DNA of 64,000 nucleotides from Serratia microhaemolytica (GCF_004011885.1 NZ_SBEF01000003.1:62001-126000); one strand, 5' to 3'. Positions 32,583-42,834 are shown, counted from the stretch's first letter. Notes: generated from the letters alone by a model not told the origin. A program made the numbers and translations.

Positions 32583-33137
32583 ATGAATTTGATAGAGACC
32601 TGCTATGGGCCGATTGCTGAAGATGTGATGGTTCGGGCAGGTGCGATCCGTCTGATGATTTGTGATGTTGATGGCGTGCTATCGGACGGTTTGATCTATA
32701 TGGGCAATCACGGTGAAGAGCTAAAGGCCTTCAATGTACGTGATGGTTATGGTATCCGTTGTTTAAAAACATCCGGCATCGAGGTTGCTATCATTACCGG
32801 TCGTTCAGCCAAGCTGCTTGAAGACCGCGCTAATACTTTGGGGATAACCCATCTCTATCAAGGTCAATCTGACAAACTTCTGGCCTTTCACGCGTTGTTG
32901 GATACACTCGGCTTGCAGGCGGAACAGGTTGCTTACATTGGCGATGATCTGATTGATTGGCCGGTGATGGCTAAGGTTGGACTGGCTGTCGCAGTGGCTG
33001 ATGCTCACCCGTTGCTGTTGCAGCGTAGCCACTATGTCACAACGATTGCCGGAGGGCGTGGTGCAGTGCGGGAATTGTGTGATTTGATCCTTCTGGCGCA
33101 GAACAAGTTTGATAATGCCATTGGGCTATCGATATGA
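32583..33137 (+). CDS. kdsC: KdsC, Kdo-8-phosphate phosphatase
   Basis: KdsC is a HAD-family phosphatase releasing Kdo from Kdo-8-P. The catalytic DxD is Asp28/Asp30 in MICDVDGVLSDG, and later HAD motifs IITGRSA and YIGDDLIDWPVM are present. It is capless and expected to be tetrameric. It is 184 aa (E. coli 188). GAGG lies directly upstream of the ATG. The end overlaps lptC by 4 bases. Confidence 0.96.
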   Translation: MNLIETCYGPIAEDVMVRAGAIRLMICDVDGVLSDGLIYMGNHGEELKAFNVRDGYGIRCLKTSGIEVAIITGRSAKLLEDRANTLGITHLYQGQSDKLLAFHALLDTLGLQAEQVAYIGDDLIDWPVMAKVGLAVAVADAHPLLLQRSHYVTTIAGGRGAVRELCDLILLAQNKFDNAIGLSI

Positions 33138-33697
33138 GTAGAAGTAGGCTTTACATCATTGTGCTACTGGCATTAGTTGCCTTAGTGTTGATTGGTGTGA
33201 ATTTAACCGAGACGGAACAGAGTGATCCACTGCTGGTGGTTAATGAACAGCCGCCAACCTATCAGAGCCGAGATGTGGTAACGCTGATTTATGATCCCAC
33301 CGGCAAGTTAAGTTATCAGTTGGTTGCGGAACAGGCAAAGCACTATACCGAAGAGGAACTGAATTGGTTTGTAAAGCCGGTAGTGACGCTGTTTGATGAG
33401 CGGGCAGTGGCTACCTGGTCGGCGCGTGCTAATAGCGCTAAGTTGACCAAAGAGCGTATGCTGTACTTGTATGGTGATGTTGAGGTGAAGAGTCTGACGC
33501 CTATGTCACAACTGGAACGGATCAAAACAGATAATGCTCAGATTAATTTGGTCACGCAAGATGTCTCTTCTGATGATCGCGTGACTCTGTTTGGCACTAA
33601 CTTTACCACGACGGGCATGAGGCTACGTGGCAATCTGCGGGATAGAACCGCTGAGTTACTTGATAAGGTTGAGAGCAGTTATGAAATTCGTAAGTAG
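33134..33697 (+). CDS. lptC: LptC, LPS transport bitopic protein
   Basis: LptC is anchored by one N-terminal helix (about residues 6-23), and its periplasmic beta-jellyroll receives LPS from LptBFG and passes it to LptA. It is 187 aa (E. coli 191), with the family sequences DPTGKLSYQLVAEQAKHY and YLYGDVEV. It overlaps kdsC at the front by 4 bases and lptA at the back by 17, so translation is coupled. Confidence 0.95.
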   Translation: MSRSRLYIIVLLALVALVLIGVNLTETEQSDPLLVVNEQPPTYQSRDVVTLIYDPTGKLSYQLVAEQAKHYTEEELNWFVKPVVTLFDERAVATWSARANSAKLTKERMLYLYGDVEVKSLTPMSQLERIKTDNAQINLVTQDVSSDDRVTLFGTNFTTTGMRLRGNLRDRTAELLDKVESSYEIRK

Positions 33698-34220
33698 AAA
33701 TCCGTTGTCTCATCTGTTGATCTCAGCATTAGTTTTAACGGCGAGTATGCCGGTTCTGGCGTTGAAATCTGACTCGAACCAACCAGTAAATATTCACTCA
33801 TTAAAGCAGTCACTCGACATGCAGCGTAATGTCAGCATCTTTACTGATGAGGTGGTGATCAAGCAGGGAACGATTGAGATCAAAGCAGACAGAGTGGTAG
33901 TAACACGTCCAGATGGTGATCAAGCCAAGACCTATATTGAGGCTTTTGGTAGCCCAGTGACGTTCTACCAGATGCAGGATAATGGTAAGCCGGTGAAAGG
34001 CCAGGCGCAAAAAGTGCGTTATGATGTCTCGACACAACTTGTCACATTGACTGGAAAAGCGTATTTGGAACAGCTTGATAGCAATGTGAAGGGCGACCGT
34101 ATTACCTATCTGGTACAACAGCAGCAGATGCAGGCGTTCAGTGATAAAGGTGGACGTGTCAGCACAGTATTGGTTCCGGCGCAACTGCAAGAAAAAAACA
34201 CCAGTAAAAAGAGCAAGTAA
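33681..34220 (+). CDS. lptA: LptA, periplasmic LPS bridge protein
   Basis: LptA monomers stack into a trans-periplasmic beta-jellyroll bridge for LPS. It has a signal peptide ending SMPVLA, then the OstA-type domain with QPVNIHSLKQSLDMQRNVSI. The C-terminal ELQ-type repeats are replaced by a Lys-rich tail. I start at 33681 (MKFVSRN), which gives 179 aa. The upstream start at 33627 would lack a proper signal peptide. It lies inside the lptC end. Confidence 0.95.
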   Translation: MKFVSRNPLSHLLISALVLTASMPVLALKSDSNQPVNIHSLKQSLDMQRNVSIFTDEVVIKQGTIEIKADRVVVTRPDGDQAKTYIEAFGSPVTFYQMQDNGKPVKGQAQKVRYDVSTQLVTLTGKAYLEQLDSNVKGDRITYLVQQQQMQAFSDKGGRVSTVLVPAQLQEKNTSKKSK

Positions 34221-34226
34221 TCATCT

Positions 34227-34952
34227 ATGGCAACACTTATTGCAGAAAATCTGGCCAAAGCTTACAAAGGGCGGCGCGTTGTTGAAGATGTCAGCCTGAA
34301 AGTGGAGTCAGGTGAAATTGTTGGGCTGCTGGGGCCGAATGGTGCCGGTAAAACCACCACTTTTTATATGGTGGTCGGCATTGTGCCGCGTGATGCTGGG
34401 CGGATTGTGATTGATGATGAAGACATCAGCCTATTACCACTCCATGCCCGAGCGCGTAGAGGAATTGGTTATCTGCCGCAAGAGGCCTCCATTTTTCGTC
34501 GTTTGAGTGTTTATGACAACTTAATGGCGGTGTTGCAAATCCGCCCCGATCTGACGCGTGAACAGCGCGATGATCGCGCTTTGGAATTGATGGAAGAGTT
34601 TCATATTTCTCATTTGCGAAACAGTTTAGGGCAAGCGCTCTCCGGTGGAGAACGGCGTCGGGTAGAGATTGCGCGTGCGTTGGCGGCAAACCCGAAATTT
34701 ATTTTGTTGGATGAACCTTTCGCTGGGGTTGATCCCATTTCGATTATTGATATTAAGAAAATTATAGAGCACTTGCGCGATAGCGGCCTGGGGGTGCTAA
34801 TCACTGATCACAATGTGCGCGAAACGCTCGATGTTTGTGGGCGAGCTTATATTGTTAACCAGGGTAAGCTGATTGCACATGGTACACCGGATGCGATTTT
34901 GGCTGATGAACAGGTGAAACGTGTCTATCTTGGCGATCAGTTCCGCCTTTAA
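34227..34952 (+). CDS. lptB: LptB, ATPase of the LPS exporter
   Basis: LptB powers the LptB2FGC complex that extracts LPS from the inner membrane. It is 241 aa, as in E. coli. Motifs: Walker [10 protein letters not shown], signature LSGGERRR, Walker [14 protein letters not shown], switch His in ITDHNVRE. It is 6 bases after lptA. lptF and lptG are not in the window, as expected from their separate E. coli locus. Confidence 0.97.
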   Translation: MATLIAENLAKAYKGRRVVEDVSLKVESGEIVGLLGPNGAGKTTTFYMVVGIVPRDAGRIVIDDEDISLLPLHARARRGIGYLPQEASIFRRLSVYDNLMAVLQIRPDLTREQRDDRALELMEEFHISHLRNSLGQALSGGERRRVEIARALAANPKFILLDEPFAGVDPISIIDIKKIIEHLRDSGLGVLITDHNVRETLDVCGRAYIVNQGKLIAHGTPDAILADEQVKRVYLGDQFRL

Positions 34953-35003
34953 GTTGCCGCGCTTTGCTCACTGTCAGAGCACTAACGGATGTAGAAAAAG
35001 ATT

Positions 35004-36440
35004 ATGAAGCAAGGTTTGCAACTCAAACTCAGTCAACAGTTAGCAATGACACCACAACTGCAACAGGCAATCCGTCTGCTGCAATTGTCTACACTGGAGT
35101 TACAGCAGGAGATCCAGCAAGCACTAGAGAACAATCCGCTGCTTGAGCAGGCAGAAGAGCAGCATGAAGAGATTGCTGCCCCGGCAGTCAGTAGCACCGA
35201 GGGATTAGACACTCGCGAGGCTATGGAGCAGACAGAGATGCCGAAAGAGCTTCCGCTCGATACGACTTGGGAGGAGTTCTATACCGCAGGCAGTCCAGTT
35301 GGTGGCAGTTATGACTATAGTGATGATGAATTACCGGTTTATCAGGGGGAAACGGTCCAGACACTACAGGATTACCTGATGTGGCAAGTAGATCTCACCC
35401 CCTTCTCTGATACCGATAACGCGATTGCGACCGCTATAGTCGATGCTGTTGATCATACCGGTTACCTTACTGTCACCCTAGAGGAGATCTTAGAGAGTCT
35501 CGGTGATGAACAGGTGACGCTTGATGAGGTTGAGGCAGTACTAAAACGGGTACAGTGTTTTGATCCAATTGGTGTTGCCGCGCGTGATTTACGTGAGTGC
35601 CTGCTAATCCAGCTTGCACAGTATGCCAAAGAAACTCCCCACCTGACTGAGGCACGGTTAATCGTTAGTGACCATCTGAAATCATTGGCGATCCACGATT
35701 TTCGTAGTTTAATGCGTAAAACCCAGTTAAAAGAGGAGACGCTAAAAGAAGTCATGGCGTTGATCCAGTCACTTGATCCCCGCCCAGGGCAATCCATCAA
35801 TACCAGCGAATCAGAGTATGTGATCCCAGATGTGCTGGTGCGTAAAGTGAAAGACAAATGGCAAGTGGAACTCAATGCGGATAGCGTCCCTCGCCTCAGG
35901 ATCAACCAGCAGTATGCTGCCTTGGGGCGCCATCTGCGTAATGATGCGGATGGTCAATTTATTCGAACTCATCTGCAAGAAGCGAAATGGTTGATCAAAA
36001 GTGTTGAGAGCCGCAATGAAACCTTGCTCAAGGTCGCTCGTTGTATTCTTGAGCAGCAGGAGGCATTTTTTGAACATGGCGCTGAGTTCATGAAGCCTTT
36101 GGTCTTGGCAGATGTTGCTCAGGCCGTAGAGATGCACGAATCGACGATCTCGCGCGTGACAACGCAGAAATTTTTGCACAGTCCGCGCGGTATTTTCGAG
36201 TTAAAATATTTCTTCTCAAGCCATGTGAGTACTGAGAGTGGAGGTGAAGCCTCTTCGACGGCGATCCGGGCATTGGTGAAGAAATTAATTGCGGCGGAAA
36301 ATCCCGCCAAACCGCTTAGCGATAGCAAACTGGCTACCCTGCTTGCCGGACAGGGGATCATGGTAGCTCGGCGTACTGTCGCTAAGTATCGAGAGTCTTT
36401 ATCCATCCCACCGTCTAGCCAGCGCAAGCAGTTGGTTTGA
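35004..36440 (+). CDS. rpoN: RNA polymerase sigma-54
   Basis: Sigma-54 directs RNA polymerase to -24/-12 promoters with AAA+ activators. It is 478 aa (E. coli 477). The N-terminal Gln-rich activator-contact region ([20 protein letters not shown]) is followed by an acidic linker, the core-binding domain, and the C-terminal RpoN box [12 protein letters not shown]. It is followed by hpf, ptsN, rapZ and npr, the conserved nitrogen-PTS neighbourhood. No sigma-54 promoter is evident in the window. Confidence 0.97.
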   Translation: MKQGLQLKLSQQLAMTPQLQQAIRLLQLSTLELQQEIQQALENNPLLEQAEEQHEEIAAPAVSSTEGLDTREAMEQTEMPKELPLDTTWEEFYTAGSPVGGSYDYSDDELPVYQGETVQTLQDYLMWQVDLTPFSDTDNAIATAIVDAVDHTGYLTVTLEEILESLGDEQVTLDEVEAVLKRVQCFDPIGVAARDLRECLLIQLAQYAKETPHLTEARLIVSDHLKSLAIHDFRSLMRKTQLKEETLKEVMALIQSLDPRPGQSINTSESEYVIPDVLVRKVKDKWQVELNADSVPRLRINQQYAALGRHLRNDADGQFIRTHLQEAKWLIKSVESRNETLLKVARCILEQQEAFFEHGAEFMKPLVLADVAQAVEMHESTISRVTTQKFLHSPRGIFELKYFFSSHVSTESGGEASSTAIRALVKKLIAAENPAKPLSDSKLATLLAGQGIMVARRTVAKYRESLSIPPSSQRKQLV

Positions 36441-36463
36441 CCTCTAGAGAGAAGGAAGACAGT

Positions 36464-36751
36464 ATGCAGCTTAATATTACCGGGCACCACATTGAGATTA
36501 CTGAGCCACTGCGCGAGTTTGTCACCAACAAATTTGCCAAGTTGGAGCAGTATTTTGACCGTATTAACCAGGTCTACGTGGTGTTAAGTGTGGAAAAAGT
36601 GCAGCACATTGCCGAAGCGACCCTGCATGTCAATGGTGGCGAATTACATGCTACTTCGGAGCAGGAGGACATGTACGCGGCAATTGACTGTCTGATAGAC
36701 AAACTCGCACGTCAATTGAACAAATATAAAGACAAACTCAAGCAGCACTAA
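36464..36751 (+). CDS. hpf: HPF, ribosome hibernation-promoting factor
   Basis: HPF binds the 30S mRNA/tRNA channel and stabilises 100S dimers in stationary phase, with RMF (found at 48778). From the ATG at 36464 (AAGGAAG upstream) it is 95 aa, the E. coli length, starting MQLNITGHHIEIT and ending in a Lys-rich YKDKLKQH. The frame from 36437 overlaps rpoN and is a less likely start. Confidence 0.96.
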   Translation: MQLNITGHHIEITEPLREFVTNKFAKLEQYFDRINQVYVVLSVEKVQHIAEATLHVNGGELHATSEQEDMYAAIDCLIDKLARQLNKYKDKLKQH

Positions 36752-36935
36752 TAGTACTAACCAGCCAGCCGCGATAGCCCGAGTTATTGGCTTGTTGTGG
36801 CTGGCTGTGGGCTATTTAGTTATGCTGACAAACCATCAGGGTCGAACAGGCTAAAAACCGCGCTCTGTTGAGTGGCCTGACATGTGCAGGCACACGACTA
36901 CCAGGGTGGCAGAAACGGTTTTAAGTGAAAATGAG

Positions 36936-37397
36936 ATGAACAACGAAATAATGCAATTAAGTGCCGTACTCACCCTCACATGTACCAAAAGTTCGGTACA
37001 TGCCAACAGCAAAAAACGCGCCTTGGAAATCATCAGTGAACTGGCAGCCAATCAGTTGGGCGTGTCATCGCAAATCGTTTTTGATGCTGTTCTCTCGCGT
37101 GAACGCATGGGCAGTACAGGTATCGGTAATGGTATCGCTATTCCTCATGGCAAATTGGACGATGAGGCCACCCAAGCAGTTGGGGTATTTATTCGTCTGG
37201 AGCAGCCTATTGCGTTTGATGCAGTAGATAATCAACCTGTTGATTTACTTTTTGCATTGCTAGTACCGGCAGAACAATGTAAAACTCATCTACATACATT
37301 GTCATTAATTGCAAAGAAATTGGAAGATAAAACAGTATGTCGCCGTTTACGTACTGCACAGACTGATGAAGAGTTGTATCAAATCATCACGGAGTAG
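36936..37397 (+). CDS. ptsN: PtsN, nitrogen-PTS enzyme IIA
   Basis: PtsN is the terminal phospho-acceptor of the nitrogen PTS (PtsP-NPr-PtsN), regulating K+ uptake and other targets. The phosphorylated His71 lies in GNGIAIPHGKL. It is 153 aa from the ATG at 36936, about ten shorter than E. coli, because the C-terminus stops right after ELYQIIT. An upstream start at 36882 is possible but adds unrelated residues. A 335-bp gap before rapZ is unusual for this operon. Confidence 0.94.
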   Translation: MNNEIMQLSAVLTLTCTKSSVHANSKKRALEIISELAANQLGVSSQIVFDAVLSRERMGSTGIGNGIAIPHGKLDDEATQAVGVFIRLEQPIAFDAVDNQPVDLLFALLVPAEQCKTHLHTLSLIAKKLEDKTVCRRLRTAQTDEELYQIITE

Positions 37398-37732
37398 TTA
37401 TTCAGGCTAAATGCGAAGCTGTTTTTTAACCATTCGATTGATCGATTAACATTGAGCTATTATCGCGGCTGATCGGACTGATTAACAATGTGAATGTCTA
37501 TTCAAGTGCCGCGTTAATTCTTATTCGATCAACAGAATGAAACAGTTGTATAGCCAGTGTGTCATTAATCAAATTACACTTCGTGCTTATCTTGGCAGGT
37601 GAGTGCGGATTTCTGGCACAGCCCACAGGCAGCATCAACAGCAAAAAATAGATGGGATAGATTCTGATTTATGTAGGTGCCCAAATAGCTATCGATAATT
37701 AAGGTTATTGAAATACCAAGAGGAATTGCTAG
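37398..37732. other. Spacer between ptsN and rapZ
   Basis: This is 335 bp of AT-rich DNA without a supported gene, where E. coli has only a few dozen bases. It ends with a good rapZ ribosome-binding site (AAGAGGAA). It may hold a separate promoter for rapZ-npr. I see no hairpin or repeat. Confidence 0.5.
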
Positions 37733-38587
37733 ATGGTACTGATGATTGTCAGTGGTCGTTCCGGTTCCGGAAAGTCGATCGCTCTACGAGCATTGGAAGA
37801 TATGGGTTTTTATTGTGTAGATAATCTCCCAGTGGTGTTACTGCCTCAGCTTGCTCAAACTTTGGCCGCACGTAATAGTTCTGCTGCGGTGAGTATTGAT
37901 GTGCGTAACATGCCTGAATCACCCGAAATATTCGAAAATGTCATGAATCAGTTGCCAGACAGTTTTTCACCACAATTACTGTTTCTGGATGCCGATCGTA
38001 ATACCCTTATTCGTCGTTACAGTGATACGCGTCGGTTACATCCTCTCTCGAGCAAGAATTTGTCGTTGGAAAAGGCGATTGACGAAGAGAATGAATTGCT
38101 GGAGCCGCTGCGTTCGCGAGCAGATTTGATCATTGATACTGCGGAAATGTCGGTGCATGAACTGGCAGAAATGTTGCGTGCCCGTCTATTAGGCAAACGT
38201 GAACGCGAATTGACCATGGTGTTTGAGTCTTTTGGTTTTAAACACGGTATACCAATAGATGCGGATTATGTATTTGATGTGCGTTTTCTCCCTAATCCAC
38301 ATTGGGATCCCAAATTACGCCCGATGACCGGATTGGACAGGCCGGTATCCGCTTTTCTCGATCGCCACACCGAAGTGCATAATTTTATTTATCAAACACG
38401 TAGTTATCTTGAGCAGTGGTTGCCGATGCTTGAGATGAATAACCGTAGCTATTTGACTGTGGCTGTTGGCTGTACCGGCGGTAAGCACCGTTCAGTGTAT
38501 GTGGCTGAGCAATTGGCTGGTTACTTTCGTGCACGCGGTAAAAATGTACAGTCACGTCATCGAACCCTGGAAAAACGCAAACCGTGA
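37733..38587 (+). CDS. rapZ: RapZ, RNase adapter for GlmZ decay
   Basis: RapZ senses glucosamine-6-P and, when it is abundant, delivers sRNA GlmZ to RNase E, which lowers GlmS. This links to NagA/NagB in the same window, which use the same metabolite. It is 284 aa, as in E. coli. The Walker A motif GRSGSGKS is at 8-15. The C-terminal RNA/sugar-binding domain has [15 protein letters not shown] and [11 protein letters not shown]. The end overlaps npr by 4 bases. Confidence 0.97.
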   Translation: MVLMIVSGRSGSGKSIALRALEDMGFYCVDNLPVVLLPQLAQTLAARNSSAAVSIDVRNMPESPEIFENVMNQLPDSFSPQLLFLDADRNTLIRRYSDTRRLHPLSSKNLSLEKAIDEENELLEPLRSRADLIIDTAEMSVHELAEMLRARLLGKRERELTMVFESFGFKHGIPIDADYVFDVRFLPNPHWDPKLRPMTGLDRPVSAFLDRHTEVHNFIYQTRSYLEQWLPMLEMNNRSYLTVAVGCTGGKHRSVYVAEQLAGYFRARGKNVQSRHRTLEKRKP

Positions 38588-38856
38588 CCGTACGGCAGAG
38601 GGTAAGTATCAACAATAAGTTAGGTATGCACACGCGCCCGGCGATAAAGTTGTTTGAGTTAGTGCAGAATTTTGATGCCCATGTGCTGCTAAGAAATGAG
38701 AGTGGAATGGAAGCTGAAGCAGATAGTGTGATCGCACTATTAATGCTCGATTCTGCACAGGGTGGGGAGTTGGAAATCATTGCCACTGGTTCTGAAGAGC
38801 AACAAGCGTTGGCTGCGGCGATTGCATTGTTCAACGCTGGCTTTAACGAAGATTAA
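38584..38856 (+). CDS. npr: NPr, nitrogen-PTS phosphocarrier
   Basis: NPr is an HPr-like protein passing phosphate from PtsP to PtsN. The phosphorylation site His16 is in [16 protein letters not shown], and the second conserved region is [20 protein letters not shown]. It is 90 aa, equal to E. coli. The GTG-type or upstream context is not needed: the frame opens at 38584 overlapping rapZ. It ends the conserved block. fadL, from elsewhere in the E. coli order, comes next. Confidence 0.96.
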   Translation: MTVRQRVSINNKLGMHTRPAIKLFELVQNFDAHVLLRNESGMEAEADSVIALLMLDSAQGGELEIIATGSEEQQALAAAIALFNAGFNED

Positions 38857-39171
38857 TTTGTAATCCGTTTAGTTGTGATTTTGCCGCTTGATCCTGTCGG
38901 CAACTGTTATCAGTCAAAATATCAAACCAAATTTTATACCACTGGGGCAGGTGAGAAGCTGCTCGTGGTGGATTTAGAGCTACCCCAGTAGGTGTCATTG
39001 GCGCTGGCAGTCTGGATGCTGAATGGTGCGTAGAAACTGCAGCGTATATCCCGTAATGCGAGCATTTTAGCGTATTGTTCAGCAACAGCATGTCAACCAA
39101 GGTGGCCTTAATCGGGTTGGCTATTGGCCCATAACCGCAAGTAATAAGGATATAAATATGAGGTTTAGACA
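38857..39171. other. npr-fadL junction
   Basis: This is 315 bp with no supported gene, at a join between loci distant in E. coli. It must include the fadL promoter. A GAGG motif 8 bases before the fadL ATG is clear. FadR control of fadL is known in E. coli, but I cannot point to an operator. Confidence 0.5.
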
Positions 39172-40449
39172 ATGAACCGACACCCGCTATTGACTCAATC
39201 GACATTGACCGCTTTGGCCGCTCTGCTTTCATCGAGCGTATCTGCCTCCGGTTTTCAGCTCAATGAATTTTCAGCCATAGGGCTAGGTCGCGCCTACTCG
39301 GGGGAGAGTGCTATTGCCGATAGTGCAGCATCAGGTAGCCGTAATCCTGCCAGTATGACACGATTTACCCGTCCAGCTTTCTCTGCGGGGATCGTGTTTA
39401 TCGATCCCACTATTGATATTCGAGGCACCTCACCCAGCGGTAAAAGTTTGGATGCTTCCGATATCGCACCCAGTGCGTTGGTGCCGAATTTGCACTATCT
39501 TCATCCGCTGGATCCACAATGGACGGTCGGGGGTTCAATCACCAGTAATTTTGGTTTATCGACTGAGTTTAGTCCCCAATATCCAGCAGGCCCGTATGCA
39601 GGGAAGACTAAACTGACCACGGTCAATTTTAACCTCAGCACGGCTTATCGTCTTAATCAGCAGTTCAGTGTCGGGCTTGGTGTTAATGCGGTTAACGCTG
39701 ATGCAACTCTGGAGCGCTATATCGGTGAAAATGGTGCGGCACTCAACATGCCAGTCGATACTCAGATCTCGCGCTTAAAAGGCAACGATTGGGGCTATGG
39801 CTGGAATGCTGGGGTTTTGTATGAGCTTGATGACAATAATCGTTACGGCTTGAGCTACCGTTCAGCGATTACGATAACCTTCAATGGCGACTATAGCAGC
39901 CAGTTGCCTTCAGCACTTAACCCAGCACGACCGGTCACTGGGTTACCGTTAGCGACGGATGGCAAAGTTGTGCCCGGAACACTGGATCTTAACCTGCCTG
40001 ATATGTGGGAAGTCTCCGGTTATAACAGGGTGTCGGCACAATGGGCAATGCACTACAGTATGGCATATAACCGCTGGAGCCATTTTGAGGAGTTACGGGC
40101 CACTGGCAAAGATGGCAATGTCCAGTTTTTAAAGTATAAAGGCTATCGTGATGCTTACAACCTTGCATTGGGCGGGAGCTATTATCACGATGAATCCTGG
40201 ACGTTCCGTACGGGTATTACATTTGATCAGAACCCTGTTCCAGTGAAGAACCGTTCGATCTCAATTCCTGACCAGAACCGTATTTGGCTAAGTGCGGGCA
40301 TGAGCTACGCTTTCAACCCATCGGCATCGCTTGATGTCGGTATTACCTATATGCATGGGCAATCAGTGACGATCAAAGAGGGACCTTACCACTTTGATTC
40401 AACAGGGAAGGCTTGGCTATACGGTGCAGGTTTTAACTATCAATTTTGA
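39172..40449 (+). CDS. fadL: FadL, long-chain fatty acid outer-membrane transporter
   Basis: FadL is a 14-strand beta-barrel with an N-terminal plug, importing long-chain fatty acids. A signal peptide ends SSVSA, and the mature start SGFQLNEFSAIGLGRAYSGE is diagnostic. The NPA motif (SRNPASM) follows. The last residue is Phe (FNYQF), as needed for barrel insertion. It is 425 aa (E. coli 446). No fad degradation genes are nearby. It sits alone between npr and yacL. Confidence 0.95.
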   Translation: MNRHPLLTQSTLTALAALLSSSVSASGFQLNEFSAIGLGRAYSGESAIADSAASGSRNPASMTRFTRPAFSAGIVFIDPTIDIRGTSPSGKSLDASDIAPSALVPNLHYLHPLDPQWTVGGSITSNFGLSTEFSPQYPAGPYAGKTKLTTVNFNLSTAYRLNQQFSVGLGVNAVNADATLERYIGENGAALNMPVDTQISRLKGNDWGYGWNAGVLYELDDNNRYGLSYRSAITITFNGDYSSQLPSALNPARPVTGLPLATDGKVVPGTLDLNLPDMWEVSGYNRVSAQWAMHYSMAYNRWSHFEELRATGKDGNVQFLKYKGYRDAYNLALGGSYYHDESWTFRTGITFDQNPVPVKNRSISIPDQNRIWLSAGMSYAFNPSASLDVGITYMHGQSVTIKEGPYHFDSTGKAWLYGAGFNYQF

Positions 40450-40473
40450 TCTCATGTGCTAATTGGTGATGCT

Positions 40474-40520
40474 CCAGCCAAACGATGACGGCCTATGATT
40501 CGACGTCGTCTGTTGGCTGG
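40474..40520 (+). terminator. Long stem-loop after fadL
   Basis: CCAGCCAA pairs with TTGGCTGG. Inside, GATGACG pairs with CGTCGTC (one G-T), separated by a two-base internal loop. The structure is 25 bp past the fadL stop and is followed by GTATTTTGCC, a weak T-run. It is probably the fadL transcript end. Confidence 0.6.
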
Positions 40521-40727
40521 GTATTTTGCCAGTAGGGTGTGATTGACATAAAAAATCCCGATAATAACAAAATAATATCCACCAATTGTCGTTGTTGTGT
40601 ACAGCGCTTTGCTGGAAGGGGCGATAGTTAAGTTTGTCTGCTGGCATTTGAGATTATCTGCATAGTTACTCATCGATTGTACTGGCATAATTGCTGGCAA
40701 TAGTGACAGAAGATGAAGAGGGCTAGT

Positions 40728-41102
40728 ATGGATTATGAATTTCTGCGTGACATCGATGGTCAGGTGCTTGCTCGTTTTTCCATGGGGCATGAGGTGATCG
40801 GGTATTGGCTCAATGAAGAAGTAAAAGGTGATCTTAGACTGCTTGACACTATTGAGGCCAATATTGGCCGCCTTTCGGGCAATCAGCAGTGGCAGTGGGA
40901 AGGGCATGAGTACAGTTTGTTGCTGGATAGAGAAGAAGTGATGATCCGAGCCAATCAGTTAGCTTTTAGTAGTGAAGAGTTAGCTGAGGGGATGAGTTAC
41001 TACGATGAGGAGAGTCTCTCCTTCTGCGGCCTGGAAGATTTTCAGCTAGTACTGCGGGTTTATCGTCGTTTTATCCTTGACGGCATGTCAAACGGTGATT
41101 AA
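40728..41102 (+). CDS. yacL: YacL family (UPF0231) protein
   Basis: This 124-aa acidic protein is of unknown function, close to E. coli YacL (120 aa). The family signatures [32 protein letters not shown] and [18 protein letters not shown] are all present. I start at 40728, with GAAGAGGG upstream. In E. coli yacL follows acnB. Here acnB is absent from the neighbourhood and the gene stands alone, suggesting relocation. Confidence 0.93.
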   Translation: MDYEFLRDIDGQVLARFSMGHEVIGYWLNEEVKGDLRLLDTIEANIGRLSGNQQWQWEGHEYSLLLDREEVMIRANQLAFSSEELAEGMSYYDEESLSFCGLEDFQLVLRVYRRFILDGMSNGD

Positions 41103-41279
41103 CTGGCGACTGTTGGCACCTGCCTGACGCGTTATCGCAGACAGTGATGATGTGGAAAGATGGCACAAACCAAGATGCTACACTGCCCGATTTTGCAGCC
41201 GCTTAGCTGTTGTCCTGTTTGTGGCTGTAGCGGGGCAACAGCCAGCGTTATGGATGTTGATAATGCTGCGGCTTGTAAT

Positions 41280-41864
41280 CTATCTCGCTGTAGCGAGCGC
41301 TGCCTTATAGTGCTTACGGCACACCGAGATGTAGCTTTCATTGCCACCAATCACAACCTGCTCACCTGAATGCATCACATTGCCATCATTTCCCAGACGC
41401 AGCACCATATTGGCCTTACGTCCACAGTGACAAATCGTTTTCAGTTCAACTAACTTATCCGCCCAAGCTAACAGGTAGTGGCTCCCGGTAAATAATTCGC
41501 CCAAAAAATCGGTACGTAATCCATAACAGAGAACGGGTATAGCTAATTTATCAACCACATTACACAGTTCTTCTACCTGTTTTTTAGTTAAAAACTGGCT
41601 CTCATCAACCAATACGCAGTGTACCGGTTGCTGCTGATGTTGTTGCTCAATGACGGTGAATAACGTAGTGGCATCATTATAGAGTAATGCAGGCGACGAC
41701 AGCCCAATGCGTGAGCTGACTTTACCGGCACCGAAGCGATCATCCAGTTCGGCGGTGAATACCAAAGTACGCATTCCCCGCTCCTGATAATTGTATGAAG
41801 ATTGTAACAGCGCTGTCGATTTCCCAGCATTCATCGTTGAATAATAAAAATAAAGTTGAGCCAT
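41280..41864 (-). CDS. tdk: Thymidine kinase
   Basis: Tdk phosphorylates thymidine in the salvage pathway. From the ATG at 41864 it starts [17 protein letters not shown] (P-loop MNAGKST). It has the Walker B-like [17 protein letters not shown], and zinc-ribbon cysteines in CHCGRKA and CRKHY. It is 194 aa, about 11 shorter at the C-terminus than E. coli. A longer start at 41963 has no family support. It is divergent from hns, as in E. coli. Confidence 0.95.
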   Translation of the reverse strand: MAQLYFYYSTMNAGKSTALLQSSYNYQERGMRTLVFTAELDDRFGAGKVSSRIGLSSPALLYNDATTLFTVIEQQHQQQPVHCVLVDESQFLTKKQVEELCNVVDKLAIPVLCYGLRTDFLGELFTGSHYLLAWADKLVELKTICHCGRKANMVLRLGNDGNVMHSGEQVVIGGNESYISVCRKHYKAALATAR

Positions 41865-42426
41865 CAGGCTGCCACTCCAGTAGGTAATATATGACATTCT
41901 CAGAAAAACAGTAGCGCCGGCAGTATATACTGAAAGCGCTTCTTGGCACATGCTTTGCGTCATTCAACATTGAACAATGTTGCCGTGAGAGCTATGTTAC
42001 ATGCTGGCGATATCTCGACGATGTTTACATGTCATTCACCTTTCGTCTCCTTTCTGTTTTATGGCTATCTGTAAATGGTATAAACAGATTCTTGCATCTT
42101 GATAAGATGTGGCATACCAAACAACCTATCGTTAATCTAACGCAATAAAAGAAGAAAAATCGCTTGGTGCTCGTTAGCAAACACTAGAAACATTATTCAT
42201 AATATATGTTGGCGACGGAAATTATATCCATCGGGCTGGTGACATTAACTGTAAATAGGTTAAGCATATTTTTCTCACCAAGCGCGATGTGGAGATAACA
42301 ATTTCAGCCATTACTAGCCTATGGTGACCGAGTTTATTGGCAGCTATCAATTTGACGGTTGCAGAAAAGAAAATAACGCTCTATTATTACCTCATGCCCC
42401 CACAAAAATAATTTGAGACTATGACA
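41865..42426. other. Divergent tdk/hns intergenic region
   Basis: This is 562 bp of AT-rich DNA with no supported gene. Such AT-rich leader DNA upstream of hns is commonly bent and self-repressed. A 9-bp inverted repeat, CGCTTGGTG (42161-42169) and CACCAAGCG (42276-42284), brackets 106 bp. Promoters were not assigned with confidence. Confidence 0.5.
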
Positions 42427-42834
42427 ATGAGTGAAGCCTTAAAGATTTTAAACAACATCCGTACTCTACGCGCTCAAGCTAGAGAGTGTAGCTTGGAAAC
42501 TCTGGAAGAAATGCTTGAGAAGCTGGAAGTTGTTGTAAGCGAACGTCGTGAAGAAGAAAGTAAATTTCAGGCTGAAGTTGAAGAGCGTACCCGCAAGTTG
42601 CAGCAATATCGTGAGATGCTGTTGGCTGACGGTATTGATCCTAATGAGTTGGTGCTTGGTGCTCCTGCCAGTAAGAGTGCCCCGAAGACAAAGCGTCCGG
42701 CACGCCCAGCTAAATATCAATATCAAGAGGAAGACGGTCAGATTAAGACCTGGACAGGTCAAGGGCGTACCCCATCTGTCATTAAAAAGGCAATGGAGCA
42801 AGACGGGAAATCCTTGGATGATTTCTTGCTGTAA
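42427..42834 (+). CDS. hns: H-NS, nucleoid-associated silencer
   Basis: H-NS binds AT-rich, curved DNA and silences horizontally acquired genes. The N-terminal oligomerisation coiled coil starts [20 protein letters not shown], a linker follows, then the C-terminal DNA-binding loop TWTGQGRTP. It is 135 aa from the ATG at 42427. An ATG two codons earlier is also possible. The C-terminus ends DDFLL, two residues short of E. coli. A strong terminator follows. Confidence 0.97.
   Translation: MSEALKILNNIRTLRAQARECSLETLEEMLEKLEVVVSERREEESKFQAEVEERTRKLQQYREMLLADGIDPNELVLGAPASKSAPKTKRPARPAKYQYQEEDGQIKTWTGQGRTPSVIKKAMEQDGKSLDDFLL

Noticed and set aside
41160-41369. Cys-rich 69-codon plus-strand frame downstream of yacL
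   Set aside because: Its second half is antisense to tdk; the Cys-rich look comes from the reverse of tdk codons and spacer.
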